Assembly: GCF_030372065.1 (NCBI RefSeq)
Contig: NZ_JAUDEA010000002.1
Coordinates: 186,001 to 250,000, forward strand
Source of the DNA: Thermophilibacter provencensis
GTDB lineage: Bacteria; Actinomycetota; Coriobacteriia; Coriobacteriales; Atopobiaceae
DNA: 64,000 nt
Reading direction: 5' to 3'
Shown: one piece after another, positions 33,058 to 39,911 of the stretch
How the letters are laid out: every line of letters starts with the position of its first letter
Numbering within the stretch: the stretch's first letter is position 1
Program-made: the position numbers and the translations under genes
The notes under the pieces: generated by a model
What the model saw: only the letters and a program-made list of their open reading frames with translations
Databases searched by the model: none
Told to the model about the DNA's origin: nothing

Positions 33058-33635
33058 TCCGGCTCCTCACCCCTCTCTCTCGCGCTTATGATCTCCGCGA
33101 GCGTGTCTCGTACGGTCGGGCGGTCCCCGGCGTCAGCCGGGGAACCGCCACCTTCTGAACTCTCTTCTGAGAGTTCTGATGTGCAACCCTTTTTCCTTGC
33201 GTAGGGTTTGACCGGTGCAACCCTTTTTGCTGGGCTTTCAGCTAGGGGTGCAACCCTTGAGGGTTTGACCCCCTCAAACCCTTTTTCCTCGTGCTGGGGT
33301 TTGACCCCCTCAGACTCGGCCATCCACGAGAACGTGCGCAGCACGAACCTCCCACCTCGGTTCGTCTCCGTGCCGACGCGGACGATCCATCCGTCTCGCT
33401 CCATTTGCTCGAAGAACTTCTGGCACGCGCGCGGGGTCTCGCCAGTCCTCTCGGAGAGCGTCCTCTGCCCAAGCGAGAAGAACGGTACTGGGCAGCGAGC
33501 CGGGTCAGCCCACGTATTGGCAAGGCATGTGAGCGCCATCCGGCACCGTCTGTCGAAGCTCTGCTGCGGGATGTGCGAGAGCATGAGGGTCAGGCCCTCC
33601 ACGTCGCTCTCGCGGAACTTGTAGAAGCCGCCCAC
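33045..33635 (-). CDS. Replication initiator-like protein containing iteron-like repeats
   Basis: 196 residues from a GTG with GGAGG 5 bases upstream. The N-terminal two thirds suggest a winged-helix initiator (LSERTGETPRACQKFFEQME, DGWIVRVGTETNRGG). The C-terminal part is low-complexity and the DNA encoding it is packed with short repeats. This is the arrangement of lambda O/DnaD-like initiators whose gene contains the origin. The helicase follows directly. Confidence 0.7.
   Translation of the reverse strand: MGGFYKFRESDVEGLTLMLSHIPQQSFDRRCRMALTCLANTWADPARCPVPFFSLGQRTLSERTGETPRACQKFFEQMERDGWIVRVGTETNRGGRFVLRTFSWMAESEGVKPQHEEKGFEGVKPSRVAPLAESPAKRVAPVKPYARKKGCTSELSEESSEGGGSPADAGDRPTVRDTLAEIISARERGEEPEWLR
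33153..33311. repeat. Iteron-like repeats, probable prophage replication origin
   Basis: Seven copies of CAA(A)CCC or its complement occur at 33184, 33204, 33218, 33251, 33261, 33275 and 33297, in both orientations. GGGTTTGACCCCCTC occurs twice exactly (33261-33275 and 33297-33311). One pair forms an 8-bp palindrome around five C (33261-33281). An adjacent inverted repeat GAACTCTC/GAGAGTTC lies at 33157-33176. The whole cluster is inside the initiator gene. Confidence 0.65.
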
Positions 33636-33658
33636 TCGCACCTCCTCGCGGCATGGGA

Positions 33659-33678
33659 GGGGCCTCCGAAGAGGCCCC
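33659..33678 (-). other. Strong UUCG-type hairpin before the initiator gene
   Basis: Minus strand: GGGGCCTC-TTCG-GAGGCCCC, a perfect 8-bp stem, 24 bases before the initiator GTG. There is no T-run, so it is more likely an mRNA-stabilising or translation-control hairpin than a terminator. Confidence 0.6.
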
Positions 33679-33701
33679 GTCAGTCGGTTGTGTTTACCCT
33701 G

Positions 33702-34268
33702 CTAGAAGGGAACGTCTTCGTCATAGAGGTCTGGCTGTGGAGGCTGCGGGGCAGCAATGGTCGCGGGCGCTGCCTGCGCCTCGCGCTCGTCCAGCGTCTC
33801 CGGCACCTTGAAGTCTCCCGCACGGAACTCGTCGGGGCTGAGCCAGTCAACGACGTTGACCTCGGACTGGTCGCGCCCGTTGTAGGTGTACTTGCGCTCC
33901 TGCAGGAGCAGGTAGCACGTCTTGCCGACGAACGGCTGCGCCTGGTCGGAGTCGATGGCTGCGGTCGGCTTGAAGCCTGGGTTGGCGTCGGCGAGCGCGT
34001 GGAGCTTGTGCTTGGTCATGCCGAGCGCCTTGCCCTCCAGCATGAGGTAGTCGTTGTGGCGGAAGTCCTTGCCCTCGAAAAAGGCCTCCGAGAAGTGGCC
34101 CTTGTGCTCGCCTTCGGCCACGTCCCAGACCACGACGAGCGCGGCGGCCCCCTTCTTGGTCGTGACGAACTCGGCCTTGGTGATTTGGCACTTGTACGCG
34201 CCGGAAGGCAGCGTGCTCACGACGCCGCCACGGCTCTCGGTGACGTCGTTCCACGAAATCTTGGGCAT
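33702..34268 (-). CDS. Single-stranded DNA-binding-like protein (DUF669-type)
   Basis: 188 residues. A beta-rich core (SGAYKCQITKAEFVTTKKGA, ALVVVWDVAEGEHKGHF) is followed by a Pro/Gln-rich linker and the acidic tail LYDEDVPF. That ending resembles the SSB C-terminal peptide that recruits partners. DUF669 proteins are often paired with a Sak4-like ATPase, as here. Confidence 0.75.
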   Translation of the reverse strand: MPKISWNDVTESRGGVVSTLPSGAYKCQITKAEFVTTKKGAAALVVVWDVAEGEHKGHFSEAFFEGKDFRHNDYLMLEGKALGMTKHKLHALADANPGFKPTAAIDSDQAQPFVGKTCYLLLQERKYTYNGRDQSEVNVVDWLSPDEFRAGDFKVPETLDEREAQAAPATIAAPQPPQPDLYDEDVPF

Positions 34269-34270
34269 GT

Positions 34271-34906
34271 CTAGCTCTCCTTCTTCTCGTTGTCGGTGAG
34301 GGGCGCGAGCCCCCAGTAAGACCTGATCGCGGCGTCAACGGCCTTGAGGTCGTTGTCAATCTCCGCCTGCTCGAACATGCCCATGGGGGCCTTGACGGTC
34401 GAGCCGCCGTCGTTGACGGTCGTGAACCAGTGGCGCTCCTTGGTGCTGTTTGCCATGAGTACGACCGGGAACAGGCCCTCCAGCGTGTAGTGGTTGTCGA
34501 TGAGCTTTCCGAGCGTCTTGGCCTTGAGCCTTCCGTCGTCTCCGACTTCGCTGTGCATGAGGAAGTAGACGATGGTGTCCCCCGGCAGGTCGAGCACGCT
34601 GCGGACGAGGCCGATGAAGCCGTATCCGATGCTGTTCCACTTGTCGAAGCCCGTGAGCTTGGAGTCCATCTCCTCGAAGCTCATGATGTACTGCGCGTCG
34701 TCAATGACGTAGCAGCGTCGCGAGCCCTTGGCGAGCTGCGCGCGAATCTTCGCGGCATCGGTTATGCGCGCGAACTTCATGCCGCCGCGAAACGGCAGCG
34801 GCTTACCGCTGACATTGAAAAGCCCAATCTCGTCCTCCGTGAAATTGCGGAGGCTCGTTGACTTGCCGGAGCCTGACGCCCCGATGATGAGCACGGGTAC
34901 TCCCAT
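34271..34906 (-). CDS. Sak4-like / AAA_24-type RecA-fold ATPase
   Basis: 211 residues. P-loop IIGASGSGKSTSL (7-19), Walker B RCYVIDDAQYI, and a sensor-like region DTIVYFLMHSEVGDDGRLKA. Proteins of this shape (phage nucleotide-binding proteins, Sak4) act as recombinases with an SSB-like partner. It is separated from the SSB-like gene by only a few bases, supporting a shared role in phage recombination. Confidence 0.75.
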   Translation of the reverse strand: MGVPVLIIGASGSGKSTSLRNFTEDEIGLFNVSGKPLPFRGGMKFARITDAAKIRAQLAKGSRRCYVIDDAQYIMSFEEMDSKLTGFDKWNSIGYGFIGLVRSVLDLPGDTIVYFLMHSEVGDDGRLKAKTLGKLIDNHYTLEGLFPVVLMANSTKERHWFTTVNDGGSTVKAPMGMFEQAEIDNDLKAVDAAIRSYWGLAPLTDNEKKES

Positions 34907-34918
34907 GCCTTCCCCCTT

Positions 34919-35266
34919 TCAGAATCTGTACTCCTTTGTCTCGCCCGCCTTGCGGTAGCTCCCGTGCAGCCCGGTGAGCCGCACGCACCGCATCACGGCG
35001 AGCATGTCTGACTCCTCCGCCACGACGAACTCCGCGTCGTCCAGCGGGTAGAACGTGACGCCGTCCCTGTCGGTGGGCGCCGGGCGCACTGGCACGCGCA
35101 TGGCGTAAAGCGTGCGGTTGATCACGTGCGCGTCATTCCCCTGCGCGAAGATGCCTTTGGACGGAGCGTCGAAGCGCACCCACCACGGGGCTGGCTGTCT
35201 CGCGTCCCTCTCGCGGAGCTTGCTCGCCTGTCGCTTGAGCGCGGCCTGCCAGCTCTCGGCGCTCAT
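34919..35266 (-). CDS. Phage protein, function unknown
   Basis: 115 residues from ATG 35266 (MSAESWQAALKRQASKLRER). Basic N-terminal helix, then WWVRFDAPSKGIFAQGND and FYPLDDAEFVVAEESDMLAV. Overlaps the resolvase-like gene by 4 bases. It lies in the recombination block. Confidence 0.6.
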   Translation of the reverse strand: MSAESWQAALKRQASKLRERDARQPAPWWVRFDAPSKGIFAQGNDAHVINRTLYAMRVPVRPAPTDRDGVTFYPLDDAEFVVAEESDMLAVMRCVRLTGLHGSYRKAGETKEYRF

Positions 35267-35709
35267 GCGTCGCCCCGCATGAGGGCGCACGCCGTCGAGA
35301 GCGGCATGCAGACCCACGTCTCGTCGGCGGCGTCGAGCCACCCGTCGCAGACCATGAGCGGCAGGGCGATGCGCGCGAGGTCGCGCAGCGTCACCCAGCA
35401 GAAGGCCTCGCCCACCGAGTGGTTGAAGTTCTTGACCACGAGCAGCGCGAAGTCGGCGTCTGCGTTCTCCCGCTCGTCGATGGTCTGCCTCTGGTACTCC
35501 GCGAGCGCCTTGGCTCCCATGTCGCGGACGCGCTTGCACTCGATGATGCCCTCAAAGCCGTGGGCGTAGAGGCCGTGGATGTCGCCCATGTCCTTGGAGC
35601 CGTGGAGCGCGCGGCGCTCGATGCGGTCGTCGTCGAGCTGTGCCCTGGTGTAGCGCACGACGTCGGTCTCCCACGAGGTGCCGAGCGCCTTGGGCTTAGT
35701 CTTGGGCAT
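35263..35709 (-). CDS. Resolvase-like PD-(D/E)xK nuclease
   Basis: 148 residues. The core reads SWETDVVRYTRAQ, then KDMGDIHGLYAHGFEGIIECKR: Glu, Asp (GDIHG) and the E-x-K triad of the PD-(D/E)xK superfamily as in phage Holliday-junction resolvases. Its place with the Sak4/SSB pair suggests it finishes recombination or replication intermediates. Confidence 0.7.
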   Translation of the reverse strand: MPKTKPKALGTSWETDVVRYTRAQLDDDRIERRALHGSKDMGDIHGLYAHGFEGIIECKRVRDMGAKALAEYQRQTIDERENADADFALLVVKNFNHSVGEAFCWVTLRDLARIALPLMVCDGWLDAADETWVCMPLSTACALMRGDA

Positions 35710-35941
35710 CGGTCACCTCGTACACGTTGCAGTTCGAGAAGTCGATGCGGAACCTCCGCCCTGCCTGATCCTTGACCTCTTCGCCCTTGGACCACTTCGT
35801 CCACCAGTCGTGGTCGTTGTAGCCGGTCCATCTAAGGTCTATGAAGTGTCCGGGCATGTCATTGTCGTACTTGAGGAATCTCCAGAACAGGTCGTTGCCG
35901 AGCATGTCCCGCTCGGCCTGACCGATAAGCCTATCGCTCAC
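35696..35941 (-). CDS. Phage protein, function unknown
   Basis: 81 residues from a GTG overlapping the upstream stop (GTGA), AGGA just before. Aromatic-rich (FWRFLKYDNDMPGHFIDLRW). No family recognised. Confidence 0.55.
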   Translation of the reverse strand: MSDRLIGQAERDMLGNDLFWRFLKYDNDMPGHFIDLRWTGYNDHDWWTKWSKGEEVKDQAGRRFRIDFSNCNVYEVTDAQD

Positions 35942-36459
35942 TCCTGACCACCTCCCAGAAGACCCATCACCGCTGACGGCAGCTCCGCTCCGAGCGCCGC
36001 GCCGACCTTGGGGACGGAGATGCGCAGGGTGGTCCCAAGCCAGGTCGCCGGCCTCTCGTAGTCCTCCACGCGGCACCCGTCCGGCAGCTCGCCGTCTGCG
36101 GTCGCGGCGTCAATAACGGCCTGGTTCGTCTTGCTCGAAGTGACAAGACGCCAGAGCGCGTCGAAGCCACCGTCGGACTCGCGCAGCCAGCGGACGAACT
36201 CTCCCGTGTCGCTCATGGAGACGCGCGTCCCGCTCTCGGGCTTGGAGAGGCGCGCCGAGAGCGTGCCGACCTCCGTGCCGTTGATGACGATGCGCTTGCG
36301 GTCCACGCCCTCAGCCTCGTACATCTGCCTGAGCGCGTCGTCGCACTCGGTGCGCAGCGTTGGCGCGCCGTGGGCGCCGCCGCGCGGGTTGGTCATGTCC
36401 TTGATTGCCTTGCCCATGGCCTCCGCCACGGCGAGGCGCTGGATGTCCGTCAGCTCCAT
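35938..36459 (-). CDS. Phage protein, function unknown
   Basis: 173 residues from ATG 36459 with GGAGGAGG upstream. Opens MELTDIQRLAVAEAMGKAIK; a middle segment (MYEAEGVDRKRIVINGTEVG) with a C-terminal hydrophobic ending (SAVMGLLGG). Resembles uncharacterised siphovirus proteins that accompany SSB-like genes. No function can be given. Confidence 0.6.
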   Translation of the reverse strand: MELTDIQRLAVAEAMGKAIKDMTNPRGGAHGAPTLRTECDDALRQMYEAEGVDRKRIVINGTEVGTLSARLSKPESGTRVSMSDTGEFVRWLRESDGGFDALWRLVTSSKTNQAVIDAATADGELPDGCRVEDYERPATWLGTTLRISVPKVGAALGAELPSAVMGLLGGGQE

Positions 36460-36722
36460 CGGTCCTCCTCCCAGCACTCGTCTGCCGAGTGCCACTCGCT
36501 CCTGTCCACGACGGTCACGCAGCCGTCCGCGACGCACGCGCCGCAGAAGCTCAGCTGGCGCGCCAGTCCCGGTGGCAGCTCGTCGCTCACCTGAATCTCG
36601 TGGTAGTTGTCGCACTCCCAGCACTTGCCGCCGCAGCGCGAATCCTGCGCGCACATGTGCCGCTCCGCCGCGCCCAACACGCACGACTCCGCCGCGCGCA
36701 CCGCCTCAGCCTCGCTCTGCAT
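36450..36722 (-). CDS. Small Cys-rich phage protein
   Basis: 90 residues with eight cysteines (CVLGAAERHMCAQDSRCGGK, CWECDNYHE, CGACVADGC), probably zinc-binding. Overlaps the gene on each side. Function unknown. Confidence 0.55.
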   Translation of the reverse strand: MQSEAEAVRAAESCVLGAAERHMCAQDSRCGGKCWECDNYHEIQVSDELPPGLARQLSFCGACVADGCVTVVDRSEWHSADECWEEDRWS

Positions 36723-36888
36723 CGCGCCTCGCCTCCTCGCGGTGATAGGCCTGCGTCACGCGCGTCTCGGGAACCCCAGCCTTGCTCGCCACCTGCCACG
36801 CCGTGAAGCCGCGCCGAAGCATCTCGTGCGCCCAGCGCTCGAACGGCTCTCCCGTCGTGCAGGCGGGAGGCTTCCTCCACCCCGCCAT
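36706..36888 (-). CDS. Small helix-turn-helix-like phage protein
   Basis: 60 residues from ATG 36888 (MAGWRKPPACTTGEPFERWA). Its C-terminal half (RGFTAWQVASKAGVPETRVT) is a plausible HTH. Possibly a paralogue of the 31768-31959 protein. The next gene upstream ends just before it. Confidence 0.5.
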   Translation of the reverse strand: MAGWRKPPACTTGEPFERWAHEMLRRGFTAWQVASKAGVPETRVTQAYHREEARRDAERG

Positions 36889-36890
36889 CG

Positions 36891-36995
36891 CTACCACCAC
36901 CCGTCCGCCGTCATGACGGCCAGCGCGCAGAGCAGCATGAAGGCGAGCGCGGCGCCCGGGTGGCGCTCGAAGAACGCGTCGACTCCGCTAGACAT
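36891..36995 (-). CDS. Very small putative membrane protein
   Basis: 34 residues: MSSGVDAFFERHPGAALAFM then LLCALAVMTADGWW. One hydrophobic helix spans most of the C-terminal half. The ATG overlaps the excisionase stop by 8 bases and follows GGTGGT. A real micro-protein is plausible but unproven. Confidence 0.4.
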   Translation of the reverse strand: MSSGVDAFFERHPGAALAFMLLCALAVMTADGWW

Positions 36996-37218
36996 TGACC
37001 ACCACCGGCCTCTCCATGACGTAGCGCAGCTGCGAGACGAAGACCATCCGCCCGCGCTGGTAGCCCAGCGGCATGACGGACGGCAGGATGCCCCGCCTGA
37101 TGCGCTTCTGGATGCGGTCCCTGCTGTATCCGGTCAGGCGCGCGGCCTCGGCCACGCTGACCGGGTGCTCGCCGTCCTTGGGCGGAGGGCACCCCCACTC
37201 CGTTGCTGGTATACTCAT
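36988..37218 (-). CDS. Excisionase / AlpA-like helix-turn-helix protein
   Basis: 76 residues, ATG 37218 with GGAGG 7 bases upstream. The core VSVAEAARLTGYSRDRIQKRIRRG followed by a wing is the MerR/excisionase-type winged helix. It is the first gene of the leftward early operon, a common place for an early regulator or Xis. Confidence 0.7.
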   Translation of the reverse strand: MSIPATEWGCPPPKDGEHPVSVAEAARLTGYSRDRIQKRIRRGILPSVMPLGYQRGRMVFVSQLRYVMERPVVVNV

Positions 37219-37547
37219 GTGTGACCTCCGTTGGTCTTTGCCCTCGTGGTGATTCCGGCACCACGGGGGCGCTCTGCTCTCTACATCGATAAACAGAAAA
37301 TCTGGTCAAGCCCTCCCGGCCCGGCCACCGCCGCCGCCACGGGTCACGCGCGCCCGATGGGCGAAAGGAGTAGTCCCCATCGTTGCTGGTGGCATCCCTT
37401 GTCATGCCGTCTTCGCAGCGCCGTTGCGGCGCGCCCCGGTCTCGTGAAGCCTATTTCCCGCGACTGCGGAGCCATGGCGGCGACGATGGCGGGGCCGGTC
37501 TTGCGATAGCCTCGTCTCGTCCGATGGACACGTAGAAAGGGGAACCC
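37219..37547 (-). promoter_or_regulatory. Probable early leftward promoter region
   Basis: On the minus strand TTGACC (37304-37309) is a good -35. A weak -10 (TGTAGA/GATGTA) lies about 17-18 bases on, about 60-70 bases before the first early gene. An inverted repeat CGTGGTG/CACCACG (37245-37265) sits downstream as a possible operator or leader hairpin. From 37310 to 37547 I see no gene, only the AAAGGGGA before the plus-strand ORF. Confidence 0.4.
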
Positions 37548-37736
37548 ATGCCGGACTTCGAGGACTTCGTGGCGTCGCTCGTCGACGACGCTGATCGCGA
37601 CGAGGGCGCCCTTGCGCTCCTCCGCGCCTACCACTCCTGGCTCGTGACGGAGCTGCGCAGGTCGGCCCTGCAGGCCTCCGTGTGCGCGCTAGGCGCCGTC
37701 GCCGAGCAGTGGTCGATGGAGGAGGGCACCCTGTAG
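37548..37736 (+). CDS. Small plus-strand phage ORF, function unknown
   Basis: 62 residues (MPDFEDFVASLVDDADRDEG...EQWSMEEGTL), acidic and helical, with AAAGGGGAACCC before the ATG. It is divergent from the early operon and lies alone between it and the immunity genes. The ribosome-binding site is good, so it may be expressed, perhaps as a small regulator; nothing else supports a role. Confidence 0.4.
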   Translation: MPDFEDFVASLVDDADRDEGALALLRAYHSWLVTELRRSALQASVCALGAVAEQWSMEEGTL

Positions 37737-38225
37737 CGCCCTTGCGCGCCCACCACGCCGACGGCTCGCCGAGTCGGGGGTGACGCCGGGCGGGAGAGGA
37801 CATGGCAGTATCCATGCACCCGACGCCCGCAAGCCGCCAGCGTGGCGGGCGCGCGCAGTTCTTGCGAGAGCGGCGAGGTGGACGATGGAGACGGCTGCGC
37901 GCGCAGAGACAGATGTTTGTCTTGTACCTGACGCCCCGGTCTTGGCCGTCGCCATGACCTGCCGCGCTGTGTGGGTCAGCGCGAATCCCCATCGCCCGCC
38001 TCGCCACTCTCGCCTTCGAGAGCGCCGGGGTCGGCGCACGGCACCTTGTGGTGGGAACGCCCGTGCGCCCATCCAGACGCTCTCGACTCGTGCGGGTCGT
38101 CGCAACGGAGCCCGCACCGACGGTTCCCTTCTTTGGGGGAGCCGACAAGCCCTGATTCATCCGCCCCTGCCCACGGACTTCGCCTCTTGCGTCGGTCGGG
38201 GTCTGTCTTTGGTGGTGGTATGTGC
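37737..38225. other. 489 bases with no convincing gene
   Basis: Between the small plus-strand ORF and the Cro-like gene no frame shows a recognisable protein. One short plus-strand frame at 37802 (51 codons, very basic) has GAGAGG before an ATG but looks random. The stretch could hold an antisense or regulatory RNA of the immunity region. I see no clear promoter-terminator pair. Confidence 0.4.
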
Positions 38226-38435
38226 TTAGGCGGTTGACAGCCGCTCGTCAGTCAGACCAAACAGGTAGTCGACGGAGCAGCCGAACATCTGCGCCATCTC
38301 GCAGGCCTTGCTGGACGGGACGGAAGTCTCGTCCTTCTCCCAGCTTCGAATGGTTCTTGACACAACGCCAAGACGCTCAGCAAGACCTTCCTGGGTGAGG
38401 TTGTGCTTCACTCGCTCGGAAGCGATGTTGTTCAT
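38226..38435 (-). CDS. Cro-like XRE-family regulator
   Basis: 69 residues from ATG 38435 with GGGAGG 8 bases upstream. The whole protein is one HTH: NLTQEGLAERLGVVSRTIRSWEKDE, followed by ACEMAQMFGCSVDYLFGLTD. It is divergent from the S24-type repressor across a 145-base control region, the usual cI/cro geometry. It should favour lytic growth or control early genes. Confidence 0.8.
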   Translation of the reverse strand: MNNIASERVKHNLTQEGLAERLGVVSRTIRSWEKDETSVPSSKACEMAQMFGCSVDYLFGLTDERLSTA

Positions 38436-38580
38436 CGGCTTCACCTCCCTCTGAGTACTCACTGCGTGGTTACTGATGACCATAGTAACCAGTTTGCGGA
38501 TATTTTCAACCCAAATTGAGAAAAATGTCTCCGATTTATGGTTATATGTACTCAAACAGAGAAAGCGCGAGGTGATTACC
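38436..38580. promoter_or_regulatory. Divergent immunity control region with operator
   Basis: The palindrome TGGTTAC (38467-38473) / GTAACCA (38485-38491) has an 11-base centre. It overlaps a leftward promoter candidate (minus strand TTGAAA, 16 bases, TACTAT) for the Cro-like gene. GAGTACTC at 38453-38460 is another palindrome. Toward the repressor, TTGAGA and TTATAT lie on the plus strand, a weaker match with long spacing. This AT-rich patch contrasts with the surrounding sequence. Confidence 0.6.
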
Positions 38581-39231
38581 ATGCCGTCAAATCAGAAGAC
38601 CCCGCAGAACAACATGGGAGAGATGCGCAGGAGGGCTGGCCTCACGCAGAAACAGGCAGCCGAAGCGGCTGATATCCCGCTCGGAACGCTCAGAAGGTGG
38701 GAGCAGGGGCAAAATGATCCCGACATGGGCTCCTTGATGAAGCTGGCCGAGCTATATCACACGACCCTCGACTCGATGCTCGTAACGAATAGGGCCCTCC
38801 CTGCCAACGCCATCCCCGTGCGCGGCACCTCCGCGATGGTTCCCGTCCGCGTGCTCGGTCGCACCCACGCGGGCGAGCGCATGGACGAGCACGAGAGCGA
38901 CTACGAGGCCGAGTTCCCCGAGGGCGTCGTGTCGCGGCACCCGAGGTGCTTCGCCCTCAAGGTCGAGGGAGACTGCATGAACCGCCGCTACCCGGAGGGG
39001 TGCCACGTGCTCGTAGACCCCGACGCCGAGCCGTCGAACGGGCGCGCGGTGGTCGCCGAGTTCGAGGACGGTCGCAGCGTGCTCCGTTGCTACTATCGCG
39101 GCCAGTCATCGCTCATGCTCACGGCTGACAGCTTTTCCGAGTACGAGGACATCATTCTGACCGGGGATGACCCCGTGAGGCTTGTTGGTGTCGTGGTCTG
39201 GTTCCAGGCTGAGAAGGAGGATGGAATCTGA
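38581..39231 (+). CDS. CI-like repressor with S24/LexA-type domain lacking the usual Ser-Lys dyad
   Basis: 216 residues from ATG 38581. Residues 14-68 are an XRE HTH (LTQKQAAEAADIPLGTLRRW). Residues about 86-216 align with LexA/CI: an Ala-Gly at 97-98 (GRTHAGER) like the cleavage site, then VEGDCM (C132) where CI has VEGNSM, and SVLRCYY (R169) where the catalytic Lys is expected. It should maintain lysogeny. Self-cleavage by the normal Ser-Lys mechanism looks unlikely. The lipoprotein gene overlaps its stop by one base. Confidence 0.85.
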   Translation: MPSNQKTPQNNMGEMRRRAGLTQKQAAEAADIPLGTLRRWEQGQNDPDMGSLMKLAELYHTTLDSMLVTNRALPANAIPVRGTSAMVPVRVLGRTHAGERMDEHESDYEAEFPEGVVSRHPRCFALKVEGDCMNRRYPEGCHVLVDPDAEPSNGRAVVAEFEDGRSVLRCYYRGQSSLMLTADSFSEYEDIILTGDDPVRLVGVVVWFQAEKEDGI

Positions 39232-39824
39232 TGAAAAGGCAAATCGCGGCAGTGGCGCTGGTCGGGACGCTCGCCCTCGTAGGCTGCATGTCGCAGCCCG
39301 CCGATACGGCGGACGATACGCCGGTGGTGGAGGACACCGCCGCAGAGGAAGAGCCGGAAGAGGTGGTGGAGGAAGAAGCGGAGCCGGAGGTTAAGACGGC
39401 GGCGGTGGGCGAGCAAATCTCCTACGCCGCAAATACCGGCGGGCAGTTCCTTATCACGGTTGATGGCCTCGAATGGAGTCAGCGGGCAACCGAGAACAGC
39501 GGATTCGGCGATGGCTACTGCATGGGCTTCCTGCTCTTCAAGCTGACAAACGACGGCGTTGATACCTCCACCCCGTCCATGCGTCTCGGAAGGATGTGGC
39601 TGGAGGACTCCGACGGCGTGACACTCACCCCGGCCAACACCGGTTTCAGCTACGGGGAGTACGGCCTAGGCTTCGACTACAGCTTCGAGCTGTACGAGGA
39701 CGGCCAGACCGTGCGCGTGGCCGTACCCTTCATGCTCCGTGAGGGATCCACGGACTACACCGCCGTAGTTGATGGCGTGCGTGTGCCGCTGACTCTCACC
39801 GAGGGGGACCGCCCCATAGCCTAG
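39231..39824 (+). CDS. Prophage lipoprotein, possible superinfection-exclusion factor
   Basis: 197 residues. Signal peptide MKRQIAAVALVGTLALVGC with lipobox LVGC, then an acidic Glu/Pro-rich linker (about residues 25-55). The beta-rich domain (GGQFLITVDGLEWSQRA ... GYCMGFLLFKLTND) resembles the DUF4352/immunoglobulin-like secreted group. It is translationally coupled to the repressor (TGATG), so it would be made in the lysogen. Prophage-borne lipoproteins often block entry of related phages; that role is inferred here. Confidence 0.75.
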   Translation: MKRQIAAVALVGTLALVGCMSQPADTADDTPVVEDTAAEEEPEEVVEEEAEPEVKTAAVGEQISYAANTGGQFLITVDGLEWSQRATENSGFGDGYCMGFLLFKLTNDGVDTSTPSMRLGRMWLEDSDGVTLTPANTGFSYGEYGLGFDYSFELYEDGQTVRVAVPFMLREGSTDYTAVVDGVRVPLTLTEGDRPIA

Positions 39825-39911
39825 CCACAAAAAACCGCGCCCGCAGGGTCCGCCAAGACAAGCCTGCGAGCGCGAAAGGGTCCACCCCTCGACAGGATGG
39901 AGGGCACCATT

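Noticed and set aside
37402-38160. Minus-strand frame of 252 codons in the immunity region
   Set aside because: Composition is low-complexity Arg/Pro/Ser/Thr, there is no ribosome-binding site or recognisable motif, and it overlaps a plus-strand ORF with a good start.
39831-39873. Terminator between the lipoprotein and integrase genes
   Set aside because: The pairing CGCGC..GCAGG/CCTGC..GCGCG is imperfect and the T-run would be on the minus strand, where no gene is transcribed toward it.
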